Notes under the pieces: generated by a model
Database searches by the model: none
What the model was told of the DNA's origin: nothing
What the model saw: the letters and a program-made list of their open reading frames with translations, nothing else
Program-made: the position numbers and the translations under genes
In this document: positions 10,801 to 16,583 of the stretch, piece after piece
How positions within the stretch are numbered: position 1 is the stretch's first letter
How the letters are laid out: every line of letters starts with the position of its first letter
DNA from: Candidatus Omnitrophota bacterium
GTDB taxonomy: Bacteria > Omnitrophota > Gorgyraeia > 2-02-FULL-51-18
DNA: 32,808 nucleotides
Reading direction: 5' to 3'
Assembly (NCBI GenBank): GCA_023248025.1
Contig: JAHFFI010000005.1
Span: 1 to 32,808 of the forward strand

Positions 10801-13800
10801 GGGGAGATTATTTATTTTTTACCCGATACAAGCAGGCACTTTTTTCTGCCGATCGTATTCTTGAGTGGCTTAGCGTATTATGGATGATAGGCGCTGCCGG
10901 TGATGCCATCTTGCCGGTGCTTGATCGTCTGATGGATCTTTACGAAGAAAAAGAAATTTTATACATTCTCTTGTCAATCCTGAATCATCCGGGGTCGGAC
11001 ATAAATCAAGACTTTAAATCAGACGTGGTCGATGAGCTTTCGTGGATGGCAGCAAATCTTGGCAAATTTAAACAAAAACTCGAAAAGGTCCAGTCACAAG
11101 ATGCCAATTACGCCGACGCTCAAAAACTGCTCGTGCATCTAAACCGTTTTTCAGAAGCCCGACATAAGTTAGAAATGGACTCCATGGAACCGGGTCACTT
11201 AGCCGGAAGGACTATCTTATTGTTCCGCGAGCTAGAAAAATTAAAGACCCCCGGCGCGAGGTTGGCCGTGCGCGTGGTTAAAAGGGTTGATTTTAAGAAC
11301 AGGGCGCCTTTGAATTTTTACAGAGCTATTCTGGCGCAGAAAAAAATAAAAGTTTCTTCGAATGCCCGATTCAAATGGTATGGGTGGCAATTCGAGACGC
11401 CGGATGGACGGGATACCCTTCAAAAATATGCGATACAGCGGCTTGACCGGCGATCTTACCGGATTTATGGTCAAAAAGATTACAATCCGTTTACCTTTGT
11501 GGATCTTCTATTCATTTATTCGAAATCCGGACGAAACCGAATCAAACTCAAATACACGACAGAAGGCCGGTACTGGATCAAAAACCGAAGACCTTATTTC
11601 ACGACCCACGCGGAAAGAAGGATCAGGAGTCCACTGATTCGGAGTATCGAGTTTCTGTCAGACGGTACGATGAAGGTTTATCTGGATCCGGCGGCCATGA
11701 AAGTATTCGATAGACCCAAAGTGTCTGAAGCTTTTCGGAAAGACGAAGAATATTTCATGACGCGTCAGGGAGACGCTGTGCACTTTGGCGATGGAATTGT
11801 ATTCATACCCGTCTCCACCCATGAAAAATCATCGGGTGCGCGGTTGGCGGGTGAAGCGGTCTATAGCGACAAGGCGCCGGCGGCAGTCGGGGCTTATCCG
11901 CATGCACGACGCTATGAAAACATGCTTTTTGTTTCCGGTATGGGGCCTCGGCAGCGTGGGGCAACTGAGATCCCTGGGGGGACCTTGAAGGATGGCAAAG
12001 CGGTCGCTCATGATATTGAAGCACAAATGCGTTCAACTTTTGAAAATCTGCGGTACATATTGGAAGCGGGCGGATTTTCATGGAAAGAAATTTTAAAAAT
12101 GAATATTTTCCTCACCCATCGATCGGATACACCGGCATTCGAGCGTCTTTGGAGGGAATATTTCCCGACCCAAGAGCATCAGCCCTCACGCAGCATTACT
12201 TTCGTTACCGCGCTGCCGACCCCGATCGCTTTTGAAGTCAACGCAGTGGCGGTCAAAGACTCATCCGTGCAGACACCTCTAGCCACTTTTGCTTTCATGA
12301 GCCAACCATCCGAGGATGCTGCCGATCAAATCCGTAAACTATTCAATAACGTAAAGGCCACGCTCGCACTGGATCGAATTCTCTCAGTCAGCGTTTCGCT
12401 GGCCGATATGAAATATTTCAAAATTTATAATGAAATATGGACAGAAGTATTCTCAGACACTCAACATCAGCCCGCGCGCACAACCGTCGCGGTCGGTACA
12501 CTGCCTGAGGGTGTTGCCATTCTAATTAAAGTAATCACCGTCCAGGAACAGGAAACGACTGAATTTTCAGGCGCACGGTTGGGGAAATATATTCCTAGAG
12601 GCCAACTATTTAACGCAGTGGCAATTGCCGTGTTAGCGGCATTTGCTTATTGGCAGAATTTTCTCCCGCTCGCATCGGACTCGTTTGGCATCTGGATCGC
12701 AAAAACAATCGGTACGTTTGTCAGTTTTGGGATTATTTCGGACACTCTGGCCAAACGCAGCACTGGAGAGCCCATGTCGTGGCGTGCTGCATTTCGCGCT
12801 GCTGCTTATGGAGCAATAAATGGATTTGTGACCATGGGATTTTTCTGGGGCATTGATCAAATTCCTAATCCTATAGGAAACCCTGTTACGCGGGCACTGC
12901 TACAAACATTTATCTTGAGCCAAATCCGTACACGGGTCAAAGCCCAAATGTTTCACACCCAAAATAAAGCGGCCAAAAAAGAAGGGATTGCCAAGAGGCG
13001 ATACGAATCTTTGTGGCTGAGCCGACTTCATGCCATCGGCAGTAATGCCGTGGTCCAATGGCTTCCATTCTGGGTTCGAGGTGCTGCCGAAGCGATCAAA
13101 ACCCAGTGGTTTGACCACTATTTTTCGTACGCGAATCATGATCCTAGACCGTCGCTACTTCGCCGCCCGGAACTTGTAAAACGCATTTCAAATTATTTCC
13201 CAGTCTGGATGGGAAAAGAACAGTGGGCGCTCATGGTTTATGGGCTGATAGCCCCTTTCCTTAATTTATACGATTTTGTGATGAAAAAGAATGTTTCATC
13301 ACTCGATCCGGATCGGAAAAGAGCACTTATGATTCGCACCTGGACTCCGGACGAATCCACAGGCCAAACTTATACTCATCCTTCCGAAATCCAAAAGTTC
13401 GTCATGGCTGAATTAAATCAAAGATTCAAACCGGATCAGACATTTAATATTCTGGATGCCGGCGCAGGAGCGGATCTATACACGCTTAGAAATATTAAGA
13501 GCCGTTTTCCAAACTCAAACGCCCATGCGCTGGATATCTTGCCGATAGACGAAATTGATTTGGATAAAGAGGACCCCTTTGTTTATCACCAGGATTTTCT
13601 GGAGAACACAAGTCTTCTTTCGGGTTCTTTCCAAGCGGTTGTTTCGACTTTGGTATTGGATTTTATTGAGCACGACAAAGCGGTTCAAGAAATCCATCGG
13701 CTACTTGCCGAGGATGGTGTAGCCATTGTGGTGATCCATCAGATTCCCGAAAACGTGTTGGCAGAGCATAGCGAGAAGATAAGCGCTTTCCATCAAATGC

Positions 13801-15758
13801 TTTCTCTTGCTAAAACTTCGGACGAGAGGGATTTGATAGAAGGCAACATCCTCTTGATCAAGACGTTTATTGAAAATCAACAACGTTTTGATTCTATCTA
13901 TAAAAGACGCCAATTTTTCAATTCGCGGGGTTTTAAAGTATTGAAAATGTTGACCGTTGATGAGGGGGACCGCGGCAACCTCGTCGGATTTGTTTTGAAT
14001 AAAGTACCCTCCGGTGCCCGGCTGGCGAAATCGGATCAAAAAATCCTCAATGCTATCGCATCTTTACAATTAAAAGGCAAAAAATCCATCACTCATGAAC
14101 TTATTGCCCAAGAGGCAGGACTGTCGTCCGGCACTATTTTAAATAGAAAATCCCGGAACTCCACTATCCAAAAAGCCGTGGATGAGGTGACCAAGGCTGA
14201 CTTTCAAATCTTATCGGCAATCGCATCCTTACAATCAAAAGGCCAACAACACATCACCCAGAAACTCATTGCCCAAGAAGCAGGGCTAGCGTCTCACACT
14301 ATCACCAAAAGAAAATCCCAGAATCCCGCTATCCGGAAAGCCGTGGATGAGGCGACATTTTTTACAGAGGCAGAATATAAAATCTTATCAGCTATCGCAT
14401 CCTTACAATCAAAAGGCCAAAAACACATCACCCAGAAACTCATTGCCCAAGAGGCAGGGTTATCACCTACAACTACCTCAAACAGAAGATCTCAAAATTC
14501 TGTTATCCGTAAAGCCATGGATGAGGTGACCAATACTGACCTCCAAATCTTATCAGCTATCGCATCCTTACAATTAAAAGGCCAACAACACATCACCCAG
14601 AAACTCATTGCCCAAGAAGCAGGTTTTACGCTTATCACTATTCGCAAAAGAAAATCCCAGAACTCCACTATCCAAAAAGCCATGGATAAGGCGACACATA
14701 ATGACCAAAAAAGCTCCGGCGCCCGACTCGCCACCCCGCTCACTATTGACCCCGTACTTAAAGAAGGTCTGAAATTGGTTTTGGTGGCTCAATATTTAAA
14801 GAAAAAAAACCTGGCACAAGATGAAAAATTTGCAGTTGAGGTGACTCAACAGGATAAAACATTTAACCCTGTTTTTGAAATCAAGATTTCGGGGGCGGAT
14901 GAAAATTTGACGCTTGCGCTGTTATTCAACGGCCAGGCCCAAGTGTCCTTGACGGGAGCGGAGATCAGCGAGTGGCAAACGAAATTGCGTCAACGGAGCG
15001 CTGACGCCCGGCAGAAACAAGCGATTATTTCCATCGCTAAGCTGGCACACAGGCGCATGGACGAGGCTTTGCCGGCAAGTCTTGTTGCATCAGAGGGCGT
15101 GATCGGGTTCAATATGCTTGATTTTAATCTGCAAAAAGATTCTGATTTTAAACAGGCCATAAAACTACTGCACGATTTACTGGCGGCATATGGGCCGGGG
15201 GAGTATTATTTATCCGGCATGGACTCGCAAGCGTTATCGCCCGCTAGAAAAAGATTTGTCGACTCGCAAGTATCTAAATACAAAAAAAAGTATCCCTTTA
15301 TTAAAATATTTCTGACGTATCCAACAGGAAAAATTCTCACCAAAGTGAAACTGATGAAAACTGGTGACAGTGAAATCCTTCCCCTAAGCTCTCAAAATGA
15401 ACTTCAAATTCTGGCGGCGGGGTTTTCTGACGGCCAGGTACCGAATTTAGACGGCGCGCTGCGGCTGGCTAAAAAAATAACGGTGGTTTATACGGCGCGG
15501 GCGGTGTCCGGCGCGCTGCCGCAGGATGCAGAAGCACTTGAAAAAATATATCAAGATTTAAACGAGGTGTCGCGTTTTATGCAAGAATTCTCAGAAAGCC
15601 AATCGCGGCCGTCCGGCCGCGCGCTCCACGCGTATTTTACGGGCGCCATGAACCTTACGGAATCTTTAAATCTGGTGCTTAAGCCGCTGACTGCCTATCT
15701 CGACAACATGGCCAGCGCCCTGGGTCTTATTCGTCAAAGCATTGAGATCAGCGCGTAA
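1860..15758 (+). CDS. Giant secreted multidomain protein (about 4632 aa) with SGARLA-like interdomain linkers
   Basis: One uninterrupted frame of 4632 codons. The GTG at 1860 has AAGGA nine bases upstream. The ATG at 1893 (M12) has no ribosome site but starts a cleaner signal peptide (MKKPKTPYLK, hydrophobic LVLAFLA, cut after CYA near residue 39). Either way export is predicted. A motif of the type G-(A/S/G)-R-(L/F)-(A/S/G) recurs at about residues 598, 857, 1356, 2230, 2254, 2820, 3132, 3326, 3571, 4052 and 4287, with a degenerate copy near 4532, almost always at a change of domain. Recognisable modules are listed separately: TraB/ChaN-like, HExxH, E1/AceE-like, MidA-like, two RidA, membrane segment plus methyltransferase, four HTH-like repeats. 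No neighbour suggests a pathway. Giant modular genes are, to my knowledge, a trait of Omnitrophota; function is unknown. The motif may be a processing site or a recombination scar (inference). Confidence 0.9.
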   Translation: MWFILYQNPFNMKKPKTPYLKIIAGTLVLAFLAQDFCYAAPEIASFFSSDQKNIDQRWVKNVLPDIPRSVAEVVDAWKAPKESSSGPERIVYLIQDAHTNSSAQKNIARLLELMSAETIFLEAGFGDESLGFLRPYATKLERQRLADSSIQEGLIQGSEYYDLTSTRPVGLYGVENLALYAQAVSLYRDVSLERERLKNYLSQVQSVIQSLKPRVYHPFLRMMDRHYQDFESGKTTLTDYVGFLYEQAGQLAISMDSYKELKQLQKIRKAESRVDFDQTNGELAQALSSLGEEERKVVTQAASDTALFKLSGQSHAAAWGTFTLLSEKLTEQNKMGNYPNLTHYFEYLNLCVKLDVEKILREKTALENALVAVYCITSDEHKLFVSGQHITLLKKMLDLSLTPEEFENYRSHKEDFNIAALTGFLNKKIIDFRDGYDNTSILEKGYEEAIEKSEAFYGLTFARDEQMIGHALTEMQNENLTSAALVAGGYHSVNLMRQLKQKGISYVCLRPQILQETNQKKYEAILLGQHMDAQLNTSLPVPPRVSAISAMRFGLTPTTRDDHLVALKWPSPEEAEGKINVVMSQRKKDLGLQFAAAGGRLAKKEVSSYGPADLVQITQQSARLMPSPKEAALLESIIPALPQDLIFWVYHRVDAWKKLLSPYKTKPVPYGFYTRFSNPPSISLLDYSSVPYILVHEIFHVFQCMGMRQEWSIRFKHFLYNVPDKIISDAFRSWETYFKESSIYSKSDVGLELGAHLFSTLHFFDEAPFEPSAQNFASLNDHGQWDPQLGDYLREALETRPSMGQLYQVTRNFASRILEAPDPVRDRVLAGLRQYFEAHSPLPVPQIFEASTESLQGSRLAQSQTAVSPEEITDARAVEFYRMHRELLALFSEYNQAKKSPTPQIKKIKAFLSQVRSYAERLAPYEAEIRESKDEDAAVLASFEGRSPPELKRIESELSKEIKSYHSLFTEAHANRNESALDDLNHQVIVLLKRRLKIQLLRLQLELQQTPLRQGPIYLIVLSIVGIYHRLSYEHLWRTRRKRGQLALEGFHVGDATGHLAFTLYYERQPVLRVVRSAAGKVALSQIIWKKVTTTAGTDALMPVMTPLKFESVDPAFRSRLHAIVSQEEDYTQLIYHDLALEDVSTILEKYKASPAGMTKDIRAHVTDSLESVLAGPHGKNGLRLKRARVASDTQPPRMLPMPKESLESAVTLLANNDIRSALDLIKSTRDYIHGRLGVIEKIRIATARKKDYLYLIIRDGQLRKLLSEINTTVANRPIDLITLKNQMQALEVILEESFQFVIREREYINVKRMIQSVLVVYKNFSKEPADPRDLRAVVSQSLADMTRRAEARVSGSRLSARVATLKQATMLKRLSELILWTEVAMIDWANRQKTSLPGVGGHEAAAASSLHIIMALELFSRRGEDHVAHKPHSSPAYHALQYFLGQIPKEVLFRLRENDITLKPSPYQELIDDTLANSPPELAAAYQAGLNELLEQLPSSAKTDLDKPGLHSYPGMADAKLNPRVTIPTGSVGLGPAAVIVLALVKKWLQDNGYTVPDSHFFAVLGDAEFEEGNLQEILPLVAEHKLSGVTHIVDYNRQSLDGNTQDQKLYEMKNRYASTGWKVVELKWGGRMKAAFAKKVGGKIFQKVMEDMSPSAYQALLAKTGAQIRAELLEKNLKLKPFLKVYTDAALKELWLDLGGHDLMELTHALEEARSSSQATVIIAHTIKGWGLDPLIGKVSNHSALLNKSEMSDLKTKLGIQGISEEDPFPTLDIDSTAAQWLSQVQARLKTEENISRQEIAKNENQWPLLPTRIMPGIADGMKEISTQAYFSQMVAKLRRIAQTPIENLTGDEAALKSLAERVVTLSPDVGTSTGLRPKGAVGGYGPNNPKDNHFRFSIAEMNSMTTSAGFGKSHDFFGVRTIPVQTIYEMFWDRRALDPFFYAQYWGSSFIQFVTPSGATLSSEGVQHQGITGVVVAEAVPNSILWDPWNETDLDFIFTDALNRTALGNDEGRNVVTIRGTTKNISREELMKRLRSIKANAGLTDEQILTAHRANVLAGGYRLVDYRVHEGYKPNENVVNIFAMGAMVPEALSASDALLKNVGTYANVIVVTSPTLLNGRLAEQSRYEHLMSLVPREERPFVPVVTVADAPKMLLKGIGDRGIGLQSENLGLSENGLSTRDPSKIYRHHGISRVDIFNAAYGMLVERDRDGSQVEDLLNALYEEDAGARFSASLRPYGAASQERGAEQSVGGRLSSAPLFRLVSLKPPLRGRGYPIQGEVTFLGDPERLKSHFFTAEEWMRESLANRRWGFYGSGKVRFRKDFATYPQMFSPFFGAMTAEQVFKMWQGMRRANTWTPGEPFVVIELGAGEGDLAHDFIEHARKKAKDHQPEWQDFYDALQYRAVEFSPVSFDTMRSKNKTFMDQGKLVAVHSDALAYLDTVGRSPVKGVVLSNEFLDALPAHQVRVQPDGQVEAALFIPLIDTDALRMLFRSGVLDRQKTNTFVIEGQNISALSKKDFLKIREKLEDPKNKTLARDLKKHLRMATCYLNARYFTDVQEYARLNSEEISSVASRHKAGNVALIGTIHRHFIKKAADALSKGYIFSIDYMEPSYNIWNPLVGQMAAFSGNKIFSDWVLNAGNYDVTYDPDATYLDQLGRRMGLKTAYFGSQSNLEKGTSFDLKTEDTSLAIYRNLFHRRLEDHRSDIQTSRDWLSRFFDEFPIDAVTTSTFMGQWPEIALKNFIEQIVKDPRVPTEDQPMVTTTLQQVVKNLVTRTQQALDMYLRSFYELHFKILIQQKPGTDDSYQFPAPSRDLYPQGARLSLEHNETLSLSELLEKLNGLVKLIAGESDPKVLQEYIKLTDGYVNKFLEATSLWSDDPFSTVEMVAEYEKWAKILMRLVYQDAQLASKQHNTEVKNAAKIDLVSNQSNFSEAILKLTGSARIVAMSSHKATSIEVTAASLKAIESIAGELFALIHKERGDYLFFTRYKQALFSADRILEWLSVLWMIGAAGDAILPVLDRLMDLYEEKEILYILLSILNHPGSDINQDFKSDVVDELSWMAANLGKFKQKLEKVQSQDANYADAQKLLVHLNRFSEARHKLEMDSMEPGHLAGRTILLFRELEKLKTPGARLAVRVVKRVDFKNRAPLNFYRAILAQKKIKVSSNARFKWYGWQFETPDGRDTLQKYAIQRLDRRSYRIYGQKDYNPFTFVDLLFIYSKSGRNRIKLKYTTEGRYWIKNRRPYFTTHAERRIRSPLIRSIEFLSDGTMKVYLDPAAMKVFDRPKVSEAFRKDEEYFMTRQGDAVHFGDGIVFIPVSTHEKSSGARLAGEAVYSDKAPAAVGAYPHARRYENMLFVSGMGPRQRGATEIPGGTLKDGKAVAHDIEAQMRSTFENLRYILEAGGFSWKEILKMNIFLTHRSDTPAFERLWREYFPTQEHQPSRSITFVTALPTPIAFEVNAVAVKDSSVQTPLATFAFMSQPSEDAADQIRKLFNNVKATLALDRILSVSVSLADMKYFKIYNEIWTEVFSDTQHQPARTTVAVGTLPEGVAILIKVITVQEQETTEFSGARLGKYIPRGQLFNAVAIAVLAAFAYWQNFLPLASDSFGIWIAKTIGTFVSFGIISDTLAKRSTGEPMSWRAAFRAAAYGAINGFVTMGFFWGIDQIPNPIGNPVTRALLQTFILSQIRTRVKAQMFHTQNKAAKKEGIAKRRYESLWLSRLHAIGSNAVVQWLPFWVRGAAEAIKTQWFDHYFSYANHDPRPSLLRRPELVKRISNYFPVWMGKEQWALMVYGLIAPFLNLYDFVMKKNVSSLDPDRKRALMIRTWTPDESTGQTYTHPSEIQKFVMAELNQRFKPDQTFNILDAGAGADLYTLRNIKSRFPNSNAHALDILPIDEIDLDKEDPFVYHQDFLENTSLLSGSFQAVVSTLVLDFIEHDKAVQEIHRLLAEDGVAIVVIHQIPENVLAEHSEKISAFHQMLSLAKTSDERDLIEGNILLIKTFIENQQRFDSIYKRRQFFNSRGFKVLKMLTVDEGDRGNLVGFVLNKVPSGARLAKSDQKILNAIASLQLKGKKSITHELIAQEAGLSSGTILNRKSRNSTIQKAVDEVTKADFQILSAIASLQSKGQQHITQKLIAQEAGLASHTITKRKSQNPAIRKAVDEATFFTEAEYKILSAIASLQSKGQKHITQKLIAQEAGLSPTTTSNRRSQNSVIRKAMDEVTNTDLQILSAIASLQLKGQQHITQKLIAQEAGFTLITIRKRKSQNSTIQKAMDKATHNDQKSSGARLATPLTIDPVLKEGLKLVLVAQYLKKKNLAQDEKFAVEVTQQDKTFNPVFEIKISGADENLTLALLFNGQAQVSLTGAEISEWQTKLRQRSADARQKQAIISIAKLAHRRMDEALPASLVASEGVIGFNMLDFNLQKDSDFKQAIKLLHDLLAAYGPGEYYLSGMDSQALSPARKRFVDSQVSKYKKKYPFIKIFLTYPTGKILTKVKLMKTGDSEILPLSSQNELQILAAGFSDGQVPNLDGALRLAKKITVVYTARAVSGALPQDAEALEKIYQDLNEVSRFMQEFSESQSRPSGRALHAYFTGAMNLTESLNLVLKPLTAYLDNMASALGLIRQSIEISA
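2112..3494 (+). other. Domain 1 of giant protein: TraB/ChaN/EreA-like region
   Basis: Residues about 85-545. Seen: LIQDAHTN with His98, IFLEAGFG with Glu122, LYGVE with Glu175, and near the end AGGYH with His491 followed by a GISYVCLRP strand. A His near the first strand, a Glu after the second and a late G-x-H form the general pattern of the TraB/TIKI/ChaN/erythromycin-esterase superfamily. The long helical middle (190-460) fits its insertion. Assignment is by pattern only; activity is unknown. Confidence 0.45.
3657..4427 (+). other. Domain 2 of giant protein: HExxH metallopeptidase-like region
   Basis: Residues about 600-856, bounded by GGRLA and GSRLA motifs. A hydrophobic stretch PYILVHEIFHVFQ places HEIFH at residues 696-700, which would bind zinc. 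A downstream VGLELGAHLF segment offers a candidate third ligand Glu. Length and motif position suit a small gluzincin-like peptidase, but no family is recognised. Confidence 0.4.
4440..5924 (+). other. Domain 3 of giant protein: helical region of unknown function
   Basis: Residues about 861-1355. Mostly charged helices (for example around 880-990 and 1190-1330, heptad-like Leu/Ile spacing suggests coiled coil), with a more beta-like middle near 1030-1130. I do not recognise a family. It ends at the motif SGSRLS (1355-1360). Confidence 0.5.
5940..8546 (+). other. Domain 4 of giant protein: homodimeric pyruvate dehydrogenase E1 (AceE)-like enzyme
   Basis: Residues about 1361-2229, close to the full length of AceE. 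Matching segments are GLHSYPG, TIPTGSVGLGPAAV, VLGDAEFEEGN (1566-1574), DYNRQSLDG (N1598, expected Mg ligand), GGHD, IIAHTIKGWG, then the second half with LSPDVGTS, FSIAEMNSM (E1903, expected thiamine-activating Glu) and SSEGVQHQG. The family uses thiamine diphosphate to decarboxylate 2-oxo acids. The thiamine motif reads GDA where GDG is usual. No E2 or E3 gene is in the window. Confidence 0.8.
8634..10316 (+). other. Domain 5 of giant protein: MidA/NDUFAF7-like SAM-dependent methyltransferase
   Basis: Residues about 2259-2819. Seen in family order: FATYPQMFSPFFG, VVIELGAGEGDL (SAM motif I, Glu2368 onward), a VEFSP segment (motif II), VVLSNEFLDALPAHQ (Asn2456, the family hallmark) and GYIFSIDYM. 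The mitochondrial relative NDUFAF7 methylates an arginine of a complex I subunit; the substrate here is unknown. The first 25 residues form an Arg-rich low-complexity linker. Confidence 0.75.
10332..11834 (+). other. Domains 6-7 of giant protein: helical region then basic beta-rich region, unassigned
   Basis: Residues about 2825-3325, split by PGARLA at 3131-3136. The first part is all-helical and Leu-rich. The second part (about 3137-3325) is rich in Arg/Lys and Tyr with alternating strands, for example RFKWYGWQFETPDGRD and RIKLKYTTEGRYW. I recognise no family in either. Confidence 0.5.
11850..12569 (+). other. Domain 8 of giant protein: tandem RidA/YjgF-family domains
   Basis: Residues about 3331-3570. 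The first copy contains GAYPHARRYENMLFVSG, PRQRG, DIEAQMRSTFENLRYILEAGG and PSRSITFVTALPTPIAFEV, resembling the 2-aminomuconate-deaminase branch. The second, shorter copy has ADMKYFKIYNEIW and PARTTVAVGTLPEG. RidA proteins hydrolyse reactive enamines/imines, and the Arg that binds the substrate carboxylate is kept in both copies (R3444 and R3540). The second copy appears to lack the N-terminal strand. Confidence 0.8.
12585..14012 (+). other. Domain 9 of giant protein: membrane segment plus class I methyltransferase
   Basis: Residues about 3576-4051. Two or three hydrophobic stretches (about 3583-3606, 3612-3630, 3645-3665) suggest membrane insertion. The pattern D-x-x-A..W-R-x-x-x...GxxxGxxxxxxFWGID faintly recalls Mpv17/PMP22 proteins, at low confidence. 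A class I SAM methyltransferase follows: ILDAGAGAD at 3864-3872 (motif I), AHALDILP (motif II) and FQAVVSTLVLDFIEHDKAVQ (motif IV/V). Substrate unknown. Confidence 0.65.
14034..14702 (+). repeat. Four tandem HTH-like repeats inside the giant gene
   Basis: Units start at 14034, 14199, 14373 and 14538 (165, 174, 165, 165 bp; 55, 58, 55, 55 aa). The consensus is ILSAIASLQ-KGQ-HITQKLIAQEAGLS--TI--RKS-N--I-KA-DE. The ITQKLIAQEAGLS segment followed by a second helix has the spacing of a helix-turn-helix. Long stretches of units 2-4 are nearly identical at the DNA level, so the array expanded recently or is being homogenised. It is bounded by SGARLA at 4052 and 4287. Confidence 0.85.
14733..15755 (+). 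other. C-terminal region of giant protein, unassigned
   Basis: Residues about 4292-4632. Mixed alpha/beta, with a segment GVIGFNMLDFNLQKDSDF, a lysine-rich stretch KYKKKYPFIKIFLTYP, and a helical tail rich in Leu. A degenerate linker DGALRLAKK lies near 4532. No family or sorting signal is recognised. Confidence 0.5.
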
Positions 15759-15774
15759 ACATGAATGATCGCTT

Positions 15775-16101
15775 GGAAACCGACGGGGCCTGTCAAAGGA
15801 CGAGGTCTATTTGTCCTCGCCGTCTATTAGCGGCTCCGGGCAAATAGGGACCGCACCACTCGCCACCCGTCGGGTTGTCTGGGTCTTAAGATAGAACACT
15901 CTATTAGCGAATGGTCTAGAACCCCGGAAGTGGTCCTTTGGGGCGCGTTTGAGATTGGCGAGCCATGGAAACCTACTCTTACGCACGAGCCAATCTCAAC
16001 CGAGCGAAAGATTTCCTCGGAGGGGAAATCCGAGCGTCGACCCAAAGGACCACTTCCGGGGTCCGGGACCAAGCATGAGCGTCCGAGCCAGGCGTTGTCG
16101 G
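15775..16101 (+). repeat. Nested-palindrome intergenic element, copy A
   Basis: Starts with ACCGACGGGGCCTGTCAAAG and ends near a degenerate GCCAGGCGTTGTCGG. Within it: the alpha module (CTATTTG...CAAATAG around an inner hairpin), the beta module (TCTTAAGATAG...CTCTATTAGCGAATGGTC), a perfect 21-bp inverted repeat (15922-15942 with 16041-16061), and an inner hairpin of 11-bp arms (15949-15959 with 15989-15999) holding the conserved loop CCATGGAAACCTACTCTTAC. The beta-prime and right terminal parts are eroded. It fills the gap between the giant gene and the small secreted protein. Confidence 0.85.
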
Positions 16102-16167
16102 GAGTGTTAGGCGAAAGGAAGCGGCGTACAGTTTTTGAAGTCGATTATTAACATAGGAGATTTTGTG

Positions 16168-16563
16168 ATGAAAAAATGGATGGTGTTAAGTTTGATTGTG
16201 TTGGCTGTCATGGGCGCTGTCGCGCCGTTCGCATACGCCGGTCGTAAAGCGGGGGAACAACCGGCCCCGCGGCTTCTTTCGCCGACGGACTTGGTGGATC
16301 TGACGGGCAAGGATAAACTCATATTTACGTGGGGCACCGAAGGAGACCGCTCAGCCATTACGTATTATGATTTTAAAATTTATAAAGGCCACGAGACGTT
16401 TGAGGCCGGGCTTATTCGCCGGGAAAAAGTCGCGGCCTCCGACAGCAGCATTGCCATTGAATCAAGCCTATTCGAAAATGGCGGGACCTACGCATGGCAG
16501 ATGCGCAGTATGGGCCTGAGAAAAAGTCGCTCCGCCTACTCCATTTTTAAAGTAAAAAAATAA
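16168..16563 (+). CDS. Small secreted protein with a fibronectin-III-like C-terminus, unknown function
   Basis: 131 aa from the ATG at 16168, chosen because AGGAG ends eight bases upstream and the protein then begins with a clean signal peptide (MKKWMVLSLIVLAVMGAVAPFAYA). The mature part is about 107 aa. It opens with APRLLSPTDLVDLTGKDKLIFTW and ends with strands such as YYDFKIYKG and GGTYAWQMRSMGLRKSRSAYSIFKVKK, a pattern like fibronectin type III or other Ig-like folds seen in exported adhesion modules. No family is recognised. It is flanked on both sides by the palindromic elements (copies A and B), so its promoter probably lies in or next to copy A. Confidence 0.75.
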   Translation: MKKWMVLSLIVLAVMGAVAPFAYAGRKAGEQPAPRLLSPTDLVDLTGKDKLIFTWGTEGDRSAITYYDFKIYKGHETFEAGLIRREKVAASDSSIAIESSLFENGGTYAWQMRSMGLRKSRSAYSIFKVKK

Positions 16564-16583
16564 CCCACCCTCATCTTTGTAAG

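Noticed and set aside
14034-14702. CRISPR-like array
   Set aside because: The repeats are 165-174 bp, in frame, and encode a conserved HTH-like unit; there are no short palindromic repeats with unique spacers and no cas genes.
15930-16151. 73-aa plus-strand frame
   Set aside because: It lies entirely in the palindromic element of copy A, has no ribosome site and resembles no protein; the inverted-repeat structure explains the sequence.
16135-16167. TTG start for the small secreted protein
   Set aside because: The ATG at 16168 has a ribosome site eight bases upstream and begins a clean signal peptide; the TTG start would prepend residues without support.
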